A stretch of 43,971 nucleotides of DNA from Armatimonadota bacterium (GTDB taxonomy: Bacteria; Armatimonadota; Fimbriimonadia; Fimbriimonadales; Fimbriimonadaceae): NCBI GenBank assembly GCA_020438215.1, contig JAGQUX010000022.1, forward strand, positions 1 to 43,971, read 5' to 3'. Below the pieces are notes generated by a model that did no database searches, was not told the DNA's origin, and saw only the letters and a program-made list of their open reading frames with translations. Both the position numbers and the translations under genes were made by a program. Below, one piece after another: positions 16,246 to 22,799 of the stretch. Position 1 is the first letter of the stretch. The number at the start of each line of letters is the position of its first letter.

Positions 16246-16321
16246 GCGCTCGTAGCTCAGCGGATAGAGCACCAGCTTGCGGAGCTGGGGGTCGGAGGTT
16301 CGAATCCTCTCGAGCGCGCCA
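16246..16321 (+). tRNA. tRNA-Arg (anticodon GCG), CCA encoded
   Basis: A full cloverleaf is visible. The acceptor stem GCGCTCG (16246-16252) pairs perfectly with CGAGCGC (16311-16317). The D stem is GCTC/GAGC with GG in the loop. The anticodon stem CCAGC/GCTGG (16272-16276/16284-16288) holds loop TTGCGGA, anticodon GCG at 16279-16281. The variable loop has 5 nt. The T stem GGAGG/CCTCT encloses TTCGAAT. Discriminator G is followed by encoded CCA. It reads CGC (and CGU by wobble) as Arg. Most bacteria use an ACG tRNA with A34 changed to inosine for these codons, so the G34 form is notable. Confidence 0.96.
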
Positions 16322-16377
16322 TTTTTGTTTAAGCCCTGGCAACCTTCTTCATCTCACAGCAGTAGACTCGGGTAGCG

Positions 16378-16650
16378 ATGTGGTTCTGGCGCAAGCTCGA
16401 TGATGAAATGCGGAGAAGCAGCGTGCCCAAGCAACCCGTTTGGCGCTGGTTCTACTTACTTTGTTTGATTGCGCTGTGCTATCCGTTGGTTGTGAATATC
16501 ATCGGTTTCGCAAAGGCAGAAATCATCCCTTTTTATGGTGAGGGAGTCCTTCAACATGGAGACGAGGCGAGGCTCGCGGCAGCAATCCATGTAGTTTTAT
16601 TATTGATAGTTCAGCTAGTGATGTTTCTGAAGTGGCGTGGGTTTGACTGA
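16378..16650 (+). CDS. Small two-TM membrane protein, hypothetical
   Basis: The 90-aa frame has a basic N-terminus and hydrophobic segments at about residues 22-42 (WRWFYLLCLIALCYPLVVNII) and 68-85 (AIHVVLLLIVQLVMFL), joined by an exported loop of about 25 residues. The ribosome binding site is weak. It lies 56 bp after the tRNA and is followed on the same strand by another membrane protein gene. There is no recognisable family; the membrane pattern is the main reason to call it a gene. Confidence 0.5.
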   Translation: MWFWRKLDDEMRRSSVPKQPVWRWFYLLCLIALCYPLVVNIIGFAKAEIIPFYGEGVLQHGDEARLAAAIHVVLLLIVQLVMFLKWRGFD

Positions 16651-16701
16651 GTTTCAGTGAGTTCCGTCAGAAGTTGTTGAAATAGGGAGTAAGGAACAAG
16701 A

Positions 16702-17133
16702 GTGAGATTCAGCCCAGAGTATGTGACGACTCTCAAACTGATCGGCATAGTGATCGCCCACTTGATTCTTGTTGCAGGGATTAAAGTAATCGAGATATCT
16801 TCTGTCGAATCGGAGAAAAATCCTCAAGCAATTGTTGATCCTGGAATGGGGTGTGTCCCTTTGCCTTGGATGGGCTTGATGCTTTTCGGAGTCATTGCTT
16901 TGCCGCTCTATTTCTTTCAGGGCAGTTTGAATCCTCACGCACCTTGGTTCATTGGCACTTTGTGGGCGGTCTGGGCATTGACCCTTGTTGTCGTTGGGCT
17001 GGCTGTGCCTTGGTGGAAGAAGGAATATATTTCCTCACCTGGTATCTGGAAGATTCGCCGGAATTATGGGGTGGGTTATGTTGCCTTCAGTTTTCTTGCG
17101 GGTTACCTGATCGTGTTGCTTTCGAGAAATTGA
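16702..17133 (+). CDS. Integral membrane protein of unknown function (about four TM segments)
   Basis: The 143-aa product starts at GTG 16702, with TAAGGAA about 9 bases upstream. Four hydrophobic segments lie near residues 11-31, 56-73, 83-104 and 122-139, with Trp/Pro-rich loops (VPLPWMGLM, NPHAPWF, VPWWKKEY). No family or motif is recognised. It follows the two-TM gene by 51 bp and may share its transcript. Confidence 0.6.
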   Translation: MRFSPEYVTTLKLIGIVIAHLILVAGIKVIEISSVESEKNPQAIVDPGMGCVPLPWMGLMLFGVIALPLYFFQGSLNPHAPWFIGTLWAVWALTLVVVGLAVPWWKKEYISSPGIWKIRRNYGVGYVAFSFLAGYLIVLLSRN

Positions 17134-17167
17134 TCTTGGATACAAACACTGAATGACTGCGTTTTTG

Positions 17168-17173
17168 TAAAAT
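17168..17173 (+). promoter_or_regulatory. Possible -10 element before the 273-aa hypothetical gene
   Basis: TAAAAT lies 13 bases before the ATG at 17187, which would give a very short leader. There is no convincing -35 at normal spacing, so support is weak. Confidence 0.2.
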
Positions 17174-17186
17174 CTAAGTTACTGAA

Positions 17187-18008
17187 ATGTACTACTCCAT
17201 CCTCTTGTTTCTTGCCGTGCCGCCGCTCCGGATAGAGGTGGAGCATCCGAATGGGATGAGCATGACGTGGGGCCGTTTCAATGTAAGTACCGGGGAGCGT
17301 TATCTCTCGGAAGTGCGCTATGGGAACATGGTGCATCGGGCACCTGGATACTTCAATATGGATTCAATCCCCACAATCAGTGCGGATGTGGATTATTACC
17401 CGATGCCACCACACGGCAAGTGGCTTGAATTTGTCAACAAGACTGGTGAAGTGATCCAATTAGATGAACGGGTGCCTATCGCCATGGAGGTATGGGACAC
17501 AGTCATGTCGGGCAATGCTTACTTTCTGACTCATTCTGTTCCCATGAGGCATGGTCGAGATCTGGGCTTCATCAAGTCGGAGATGAAAAAATGGACGAAA
17601 GTGCATTCTTACGACATCAAGGAGGAGTCTCTCGAAGCAATTGGGAGTCTGTACGAAATCGGAGCACCACTATTTCCTCTGGGGGATGGTCGTGCTCTTT
17701 TTGTCCGCTGGATTTCGGATGAAGAACATGACAACCGCATATCGCTTGAGTTAGTCGAGCGTGATACTCAGCTCAATTATGTTCGCACTTATCACACGAA
17801 GGAAAGAGACGAACTTCTTTGGAAGTATTCCCTTTTCAGGTCGCCATATCGTGTTTGGACTGAAGTGGAGCCCGATGTTTGGGATTCATACGCCTTTCAT
17901 GGAAGCTATCAGAATCCCGTAAAAGTCAAAATTGACCGGAAGAGAGGGCTCTTTTTTACAGAAATTGGCCCTGATCGTAAGGAAGATGATTGGTGGACTC
18001 GGGGGTAA
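17187..18008 (+). CDS. Hypothetical protein, possibly exported
   Basis: The 273-aa product begins MYYSILLFLAVPPLRIEVEH, a short hydrophobic N-terminus that may be a signal or a membrane-associated helix. The body is rich in aromatic and charged residues (DYYPMPPHGKWLEFVNKTGE, a Trp-rich last third ending in EDDWWTRG) and looks like a globular beta-containing protein. I see no catalytic motif. It precedes the 593-aa exported unknown by 36 bp on the same strand, so the two may function together. Confidence 0.65.
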   Translation: MYYSILLFLAVPPLRIEVEHPNGMSMTWGRFNVSTGERYLSEVRYGNMVHRAPGYFNMDSIPTISADVDYYPMPPHGKWLEFVNKTGEVIQLDERVPIAMEVWDTVMSGNAYFLTHSVPMRHGRDLGFIKSEMKKWTKVHSYDIKEESLEAIGSLYEIGAPLFPLGDGRALFVRWISDEEHDNRISLELVERDTQLNYVRTYHTKERDELLWKYSLFRSPYRVWTEVEPDVWDSYAFHGSYQNPVKVKIDRKRGLFFTEIGPDRKEDDWWTRG

Positions 18009-18044
18009 CCCTCTTTTGATGGATTGAATCTAAATACTCAGATC

Positions 18045-19826
18045 ATGCTGAGTTCGCTCTCTCTAGCCGCCGTGCTGATTTCTGCTCAGTCCGAGCCGGA
18101 ACTCAAGCTCACGACGCTTAAGCAGTATGTGGTCGAGGTGGTGCAACCTAACTGTGATACTCAGATCACGGTCTACCCAAGCCTTGAGAATTTCCCCGTG
18201 GTCTACTACTGGAATGGGAGAAAGTTTGACAACGAGGACTTGGATATCATCGCCTTTTCTACGAGATTGAAAGGTGAACTGCGGGAAGGGGAGTTTGCAT
18301 TTACTGGCCTTGCTTACCCGGAAGTTGATGATCGGATGACCTACATCAAGAGGGCACTTGCGAAATTTAGGGTGGATATTCAGCCGTATTTGAAGATGAG
18401 TGCGGAGGAACTGGGAAAACTCTTTGCCGAGACACTTCCCGTAGATCCAGAAGCCAAGTTAGATGATCACACGCTCCGAGAACTTCGGCTCATTTACGCG
18501 GCAGGATCAACCTATGGTCGCATTCTGACCGAGCATATCCTCACACAGGATTTTGATCAATTGGCGAGCGAAATCTATCGATCTGGTTTTGCTTTTGATC
18601 AAGTTCCGCTCAACTCAAATGGAGAAAAGATCGCAGAAGAAATCATAAAAAACAAAGATCGTTCTCGAATTCTGGTTGATAGGCTGGAGAGCTTCAGGAG
18701 ATTTCGCTATAGTAAGCCCGATATCGAAAAGAGTATTGTGGACAGCCGGGACAAACTGTCGAGCCACATTGGATTTGATGTTGGGAGTTTTGCGTCCGCA
18801 GAGTCGGGCCTGTATATGCAGATTTTTGGTACCAATAATGATGAACTCAATAACATCAGTGTTTCTCTTTTCTTCCCACCCGAGAAATTCACTCACCTGA
18901 CAAGAGAATCAGCAAACCCGATTGATGAAAAATGGAACATTACAAAACCGGGGACATACCTTTACAAGCGCTACCAAAAACATCCTGATCCAGAGTTTCC
19001 TGACTTGTTTTTCGCTGTTCATAAGGCCGCAGTAGGTGGTATCGCCATTGATCGGAAAATGAGTTATGTTGGCCCGTACTTCAAGGGCTTTGTATCAGTA
19101 CAGCGAGATTGGTCAAGTCAGAAGTTGAGCGTTGCGGCACCTGAATTGAGTGTTCGCAACGAAAGAGACTGGGTGATTGTAGAACATCAAAAACCAGTGG
19201 AATTTGATACGCGTATGGACTGGGAGAAGCTGTTGAAGCAAGTCGGAAAATACAATTCGCTTCAGACATATCGGGAGCTACGCGATTTTGCGTATGATAT
19301 GACTCCTGAAGAAATGAACCAGTGGATCAACTTGATCAATTGGAGTGGGCACAATTGGAAGTCAGGCATCTTTGAATTTTGGACTGCAATTGCTATGTGT
19401 CTGAATACAATGCCGGAAGAGGACTTAGATAGAAAGTACGGCGATCTGAAATTCCGGCTAATTGCTGATTCCAGCATATTACACCGTCCACAAAATTCGA
19501 AGTTTTGGAGTCATATGAGCAACTCGTTGACTATCTACGGCATTACTCCTAGGGAACGTTGGCTACCCCAGGAGTATCGAGACAATATGGGGTTCATTTT
19601 GAGTACGGGGGAATCAAAGGAGGGTGAAGATGGATGTACTGTTTCGTTTTATCGTCCGGAATACGGCACTCGAGAAGAATCTGCCGTGATTGGAAACTAT
19701 TCAGTTTCCTTTGGGATGGATATTGATTTGTTGAGCGCTCATATGCGTGGCTACTGTGGTGTCGGTTTGGGTGCCGCCCAGTTGGCGGCACCCAGTCAAT
19801 CACTTCTCATCCAAGAGGATTTTTGA
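18045..19826 (+). CDS. Large exported protein of unknown function
   Basis: ATG at 18045 gives MLSSLSLAAVLISAQSEP, a plausible signal peptide; an in-frame TTG at 18024 would extend it by seven residues. The product is 593 aa and mostly hydrophilic with many aromatic and charged residues. Two or more segments follow an E-W/F-D-x-R pattern (KPVEFDTRMDWEKLL), and an alpha-rich region near residues 405-460 has conserved-looking Trp residues (MNQWINLINWSGHNW). I recognise no domain. Its last 27 bases overlap the convergent selenoprotein gene. Codon use appears richer in A/T-ending codons than nearby housekeeping genes, by eye only. Confidence 0.7.
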   Translation: MLSSLSLAAVLISAQSEPELKLTTLKQYVVEVVQPNCDTQITVYPSLENFPVVYYWNGRKFDNEDLDIIAFSTRLKGELREGEFAFTGLAYPEVDDRMTYIKRALAKFRVDIQPYLKMSAEELGKLFAETLPVDPEAKLDDHTLRELRLIYAAGSTYGRILTEHILTQDFDQLASEIYRSGFAFDQVPLNSNGEKIAEEIIKNKDRSRILVDRLESFRRFRYSKPDIEKSIVDSRDKLSSHIGFDVGSFASAESGLYMQIFGTNNDELNNISVSLFFPPEKFTHLTRESANPIDEKWNITKPGTYLYKRYQKHPDPEFPDLFFAVHKAAVGGIAIDRKMSYVGPYFKGFVSVQRDWSSQKLSVAAPELSVRNERDWVIVEHQKPVEFDTRMDWEKLLKQVGKYNSLQTYRELRDFAYDMTPEEMNQWINLINWSGHNWKSGIFEFWTAIAMCLNTMPEEDLDRKYGDLKFRLIADSSILHRPQNSKFWSHMSNSLTIYGITPRERWLPQEYRDNMGFILSTGESKEGEDGCTVSFYRPEYGTREESAVIGNYSVSFGMDIDLLSAHMRGYCGVGLGAAQLAAPSQSLLIQEDF

Positions 19827-20327
19827 AGCACGTTCGATATCTCCGTTCGCCAGATCAACAACACGGATTTTTCCGGTGCGGTCAATCAGAACGTAATCGG
19901 GGAAGGAATCGCAACCCAGAGTTTTCATAAACTCGCCATTTTCAATAGCAACGGGGTATTTCATGCCCGTTTCTTTGACGGCGGTTTTGCCTTTTTCGGC
20001 ATCGGGGTCACTATGGATGGCGAGAATCACCAGCCCATCTTTGGAGTATTTCTCGTGAAGTTCGTTGAGCTTCGGCACGGAAGCTCGGCAGGGGCCTCAC
20101 CAGTGAGCCCAGAGATCAATGAGAACGACTTTGCCTTTCAACTTGTCCCAACTGAGGGGGAGATTGGAAGGGGTATTGATCCAAGCCGATGCCTTCAAAG
20201 CCGGGGGCGCTTTGCCTTCCCAGCTATTTTTGAGTTCATCGTTCTTGCCGCTTCGCTCTCGCTTGAAATCATCTTGGATTGGCGCAACGGCAAGCAGAGC
20301 CGCCATTGCTAATGCGAATGCTTTCAT
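19800..20327 (-). CDS. TlpA/thioredoxin-like selenoprotein, in-frame TGA read as selenocysteine (U77)
   Basis: Read through one TGA (20097-20099), this frame encodes a 175-aa thiol-disulfide oxidoreductase of the TlpA/ResA type. The signal peptide is MKAFALAMAALLAVAPIQ; GGAG lies just before the ATG at 20327. The core reads KVVLIDLWAHW-U-GPCRASVPKL, so TGA stands exactly where the first active-site Cys of CGPC is expected and C80 is the partner. The rest is intact: AIHSDPD, MKYPVAIENG, and a cis-Pro region SFPDYVLIDRTGKI. Both halves are in the same frame with no other defect, and a SECIS-like hairpin follows. Such proteins reduce or isomerise disulfides outside the cytoplasm. The alternative, a pseudogene with one nonsense change, is less likely given the exact position. 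It needs selA/B/C/D elsewhere in the genome. Confidence 0.85.
20067..20099 (-). promoter_or_regulatory. Bacterial SECIS candidate: UGA plus downstream hairpin
   Basis: On the minus strand the TGA (20099-20097) is followed by 10 nt. Then comes a perfect 7-bp stem GAGCTTC/GAAGCTC (20086-20080 and 20073-20067) with the loop CGTGCC. The apical loop begins 17 nt after the UGA and has G as its second base. These values agree with published bacterial SECIS rules (small loop, G among the first two loop bases, loop about 16-37 nt from UGA). SelB would bind it with Sec-tRNA. Confidence 0.75.
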
Positions 20328-20399
20328 AGCGACTCCATTATGCGGAAGGTCATCATCAAAATGCGAATTTGAGAGAATTGCTGGCTTTTGCAGATCGGC

Positions 20400-20428
20400 T
20401 TGTCAGAGGGCACGAAATTTGATACTCT
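20400..20428 (+). promoter_or_regulatory. Sigma70-like promoter with nearly leaderless transcript
   Basis: TTGTCA (20400-20405), a 17-bp spacer and TACTCT (20423-20428) form a good housekeeping-type promoter. The start site would fall near 20435, only about 5 bases before the ATG at 20440, and no Shine-Dalgarno precedes that ATG. Confidence 0.55.
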
Positions 20429-20439
20429 AGATACGTATC

Positions 20440-20715
20440 ATGCTGACTACCGCACTCTTTGTTTTTGCCGCCGCTCCCACATGGACAGTTGACTCAGTTC
20501 ACACTACTTTGGTGCACACCAGCCGACGAGGCCCTGCTGTGACTCAGGCAGTGACTCTTTCAAACGGTTCGGAGACAATGGAATTGACGGTCAAGAAGTT
20601 CCACATGCGATTTGATGGAACAGAAGGCTTACAAAAGGGCTTCAAAGTGACCTTCCTTAAAGAAGTCAAGTCAGGAGGATCTGTGACCCTCTCTGACCTG
20701 AAAATTGTGCGATAA
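20440..20715 (+). CDS. Small secreted protein of unknown function
   Basis: The 91-aa product begins MLTTALFVFAAAPTWTVDS, a short signal-like N-terminus. The mature part is a compact, probably beta-rich region of about 75 residues ending GGSVTLSDLKIVR. It has a recognisable promoter but no ribosome binding site, consistent with leaderless translation. It diverges from the selenoprotein gene (112-bp gap) and converges with the barrel-like gene at 20723-21346. No family is recognised. Confidence 0.6.
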   Translation: MLTTALFVFAAAPTWTVDSVHTTLVHTSRRGPAVTQAVTLSNGSETMELTVKKFHMRFDGTEGLQKGFKVTFLKEVKSGGSVTLSDLKIVR

Positions 20716-20732
20716 CCGCTTCCTAGAAGCGG
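20716..20732. other. Short perfect hairpin between convergent genes
   Basis: CCGCTTC-CTA-GAAGCGG forms a 7-bp stem with a 3-nt loop directly after the plus-strand stop codon. The loop is the stop codon (TAG) of the minus-strand gene. No T-run follows on either strand, so it may protect 3' ends rather than terminate. Confidence 0.5.
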
Positions 20733-21346
20733 AATCCGTAGGCAACCGAGAGCGAATGCGTTCTCGGTTCGCTTTTTTGGTTCGGGAAGAAAACTGCTCC
20801 ATTGAGCGTAAATCCCGACCCCAAGTCGTACCAAGCGCCAACCGAGGTGGAGCCCATGCTTCCAGCGATGTGATCGGCCCCCAGAACAACTTTTTCGTTC
20901 ATTGTCCAGTCAACTCCAAAGAATCCCTGGCGATCTCCCTCTACTTCTTGAATTCCGGCGTGGACATTGAAGACATCAAACGCTTTCCGAGCGGAGAAGA
21001 ATGGCGATGACTTCATCCCTGGGCCAACACCTTGGAGTCCAGCACCGAGAGCGAGTCCGCTCCTTTCGTTTTGCCAGAAGTTCCACTTGAAGCCCCAGCC
21101 CGGATCAGCGGCAAAGTCGGTTCCGACCGCGATCTCCCAAGAATTCAGTGGTCCAAATAGAAAATACGACGATGACCCGTACCGTGAATTGAAGTTTGCG
21201 TTCATGGAAGTGAGGGCGTAGCCCAGCTCTCCTTCTCGCTCACCGATGACATCAGCGGTGGGAATCGAAACGTTCCCAGTAACTTGGCCGAATGCAAATC
21301 CGGCAATTGTAGTGCATGTTAGTAATGTATAGACACGAAAACCCAT
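20723..21346 (-). CDS. Outer-membrane beta-barrel-like protein
   Basis: ATG at 21346 gives MGFRVYTLLTCTTIAGFAFGQ, a signal peptide with AAAGGCG upstream. A longer frame from 21394 adds a basic stretch without signal character. The 207-aa product has alternating polar and aromatic strands (for example SGLALGAGLQGVG, KVVLGADHIAGSMGSTSVGAWY) and ends in YGFRF. A terminal Phe is the usual recognition signal for BamA-dependent barrel insertion. The gene end doubles as the plus-strand terminator region. The transported or bound substrate is unknown. Confidence 0.7.
   Translation of the reverse strand: MGFRVYTLLTCTTIAGFAFGQVTGNVSIPTADVIGEREGELGYALTSMNANFNSRYGSSSYFLFGPLNSWEIAVGTDFAADPGWGFKWNFWQNERSGLALGAGLQGVGPGMKSSPFFSARKAFDVFNVHAGIQEVEGDRQGFFGVDWTMNEKVVLGADHIAGSMGSTSVGAWYDLGSGFTLNGAVFFPNQKSEPRTHSLSVAYGFRF
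20744..20778 (+). terminator. Intrinsic terminator of the small secreted protein gene
   Basis: AACCGAGA (20744-20751) pairs with TCTCGGTT (20762-20769) as an 8-bp stem with a 10-nt loop, followed by CGC and six Ts (20773-20778). It lies 29 bases past the plus-strand stop and wholly inside the 3' coding part of the convergent gene. Confidence 0.65.
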
Positions 21347-21425
21347 TTCGCCTTTGCCCCGGATTCTTATTCCTTTCCGTAAGTGGCTTTCCACTACGAA
21401 GAATACGGGTATTCAATGGAGATCC

Positions 21426-21453
21426 CCCCAAGGCCACAAGGAGGATCTTGGGG
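21426..21453 (-). terminator. Weak terminator or hairpin after the 374-aa lipoprotein gene
   Basis: CCCCAAG and CTTGGGG form a 7-bp stem with a 14-nt loop, 17 bases past the minus-strand stop at 21470. No clear T-run follows. Confidence 0.3.
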
Positions 21454-21469
21454 AGAGATAAATGGCTCC

Positions 21470-22594
21470 TTAGAGGGTTACGGCAATGTCGAAGTCATCC
21501 TGCATTCCCGTTCCGAAGAAGAAGCTGACTCGGTAAGTCAATGTGGTTGCCGTGAGCGTATGTGCCCAGACCCTTACATTGCCAAAGTTCGTCGAAGCTC
21601 CTTCAAACGTAAATTCCGACGACGGTATAGCCGTGTTGAGAACGATGCTCTCCGTTCCATCCGGGTGGGTGATGTTGAGCCGTGCTTCCGTGCGCTGTCC
21701 ATAGGCTTGGATACCCTGATGGAAATCATTGAGCACACGCACGAGAACAAGGCTTGATGTTCCCGATGATCCATTGTGCATGAAGCTACCAGCCAGAGTT
21801 CGGTTGTGAATCGTACCGCCGGGATTATTGAAGAGAGCTTCTTGCTGGACAACCGTATCGTTTGCTTGTGATGGATTGAGCAAGGCAACCTCAACGTCTT
21901 CTTTTCGGATGGTTGGAGAAGTGTCGTCCGGGTTCGGCCAGTTGAATTGCACGTCGGTGTCTGGATAGGCAATTTCTACCGTCGAGGTGGACGATGTTCC
22001 AATTTTGAATCGGCAGAATTCGCCCGGCGACAATAGTTGGTCCAAATTGATGGTGAGCGTGTGATCCCCGAGAGTTGGAGATTGGTTGACTGTCGTGACG
22101 TTGAAATCCTTGAGAACTTGTGTCGAAGCGGCCACAGAAGTGATGCTGTAGAAAATCTCTGCAGTACCGAAAGAATCGTCGGCGACCCCACTGAATACAG
22201 CTTGAGCACGGAATGAACCACTTGCCGCACCATTGCCAGAATTGGCGACCAGCGGGATGCTCATTGAAACTGTAGTTCCTGATGCTGGCGGAGTTACCGT
22301 AACATCCGGAATAGTCTGGAAGTTGCTTCCTATTTCAGAGAAGCGAATCGCATCGGGGAATCCGACAGTATTCGTGCCCGAGAGATCAATTGTGATGTAG
22401 AGCGATGATGTCGTTCCCCAAGTCGTGCTAATGGAAGGGGAACCCAAAGCTCCGTTGTGTTTGAGGTCAATGGTGCCTTCTTGTCCAATTCCGGTCGGAA
22501 ATCCTCCTGCGCCTCCACAGCCAAGGATGACGATAATCAAAGTTGCCCAGAAAAGCTTAGCCGGCAACGATAAGCGGTTTATAAAAGAGCGCAT
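21470..22594 (-). CDS. Predicted lipoprotein of unknown function, beta-rich
   Basis: The 374-aa product begins MRSFINRLSLPAKLFWATL and reaches a lipobox I-L-G-C with the lipidated Cys at residue 26, followed by a Gly-rich linker. The mature protein is Ser/Thr/Val/Asn-rich with many probable strands and Pro/Gly turns (VTVTPPASGTTVSMSIPL, HTLTINLDQLLSPGE), resembling tandem immunoglobulin-like or adhesion-type sandwiches. It has only one other Cys (in EFCRFKIG). It is probably displayed on the outer membrane. No catalytic motif was seen. Confidence 0.7.
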   Translation of the reverse strand: MRSFINRLSLPAKLFWATLIIVILGCGGAGGFPTGIGQEGTIDLKHNGALGSPSISTTWGTTSSLYITIDLSGTNTVGFPDAIRFSEIGSNFQTIPDVTVTPPASGTTVSMSIPLVANSGNGAASGSFRAQAVFSGVADDSFGTAEIFYSITSVAASTQVLKDFNVTTVNQSPTLGDHTLTINLDQLLSPGEFCRFKIGTSSTSTVEIAYPDTDVQFNWPNPDDTSPTIRKEDVEVALLNPSQANDTVVQQEALFNNPGGTIHNRTLAGSFMHNGSSGTSSLVLVRVLNDFHQGIQAYGQRTEARLNITHPDGTESIVLNTAIPSSEFTFEGASTNFGNVRVWAHTLTATTLTYRVSFFFGTGMQDDFDIAVTL

Positions 22595-22748
22595 AAACTG
22601 AATTATTCAAATAAACACGGATGGTTGTCAAATAATTCCTTTCAATCCGGACATTGTCACGCTCGTTCGAACCTGATGATCGAATGGTGGCTCTTTCTTG
22701 ATGAGCATTGATTTTGGGACTCATTCCGCAAGATTTGTAACACGGCTC

Positions 22749-22770
22749 GCCATTGGTCGTTCACAATGGC
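22749..22770. promoter_or_regulatory. Dyad upstream of the M48 peptidase gene
   Basis: GCCATTG (22749-22755) and CAATGGC (22764-22770) form a 7-bp inverted repeat with an 8-bp centre, 30 bases before the chosen start at 22800. It could be an operator or a 5' UTR hairpin. The rest of the gap 22595-22799 is A/T-rich and shows no other feature. Confidence 0.3.
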
Positions 22771-22799
22771 AGGAGTCATCCGATTTTTTGGTTTTTGAT

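Noticed and set aside
16087-16332. Plus-strand open frame of 81 codons across the tRNA
   Set aside because: It reads through the tRNA in sense direction (ending in a typical tRNA-derived peptide) and has no ribosome binding site.
16100-16342. Upstream extension of the minus-strand gene at 15701, giving a basic, Arg/Pro-rich N-terminus
   Set aside because: It is antisense to the tRNA-Arg and yields the well-known artefact peptide seen opposite tRNAs (REDSNLRPP type); a better start with ribosome binding site lies at 16099.
20097-20099. Reading the TGA as an ordinary stop, making two short genes or a pseudogene
   Set aside because: Position at the catalytic Cys, intact frame on both sides and the SECIS-like hairpin favour selenocysteine; kept as the main alternative to test.
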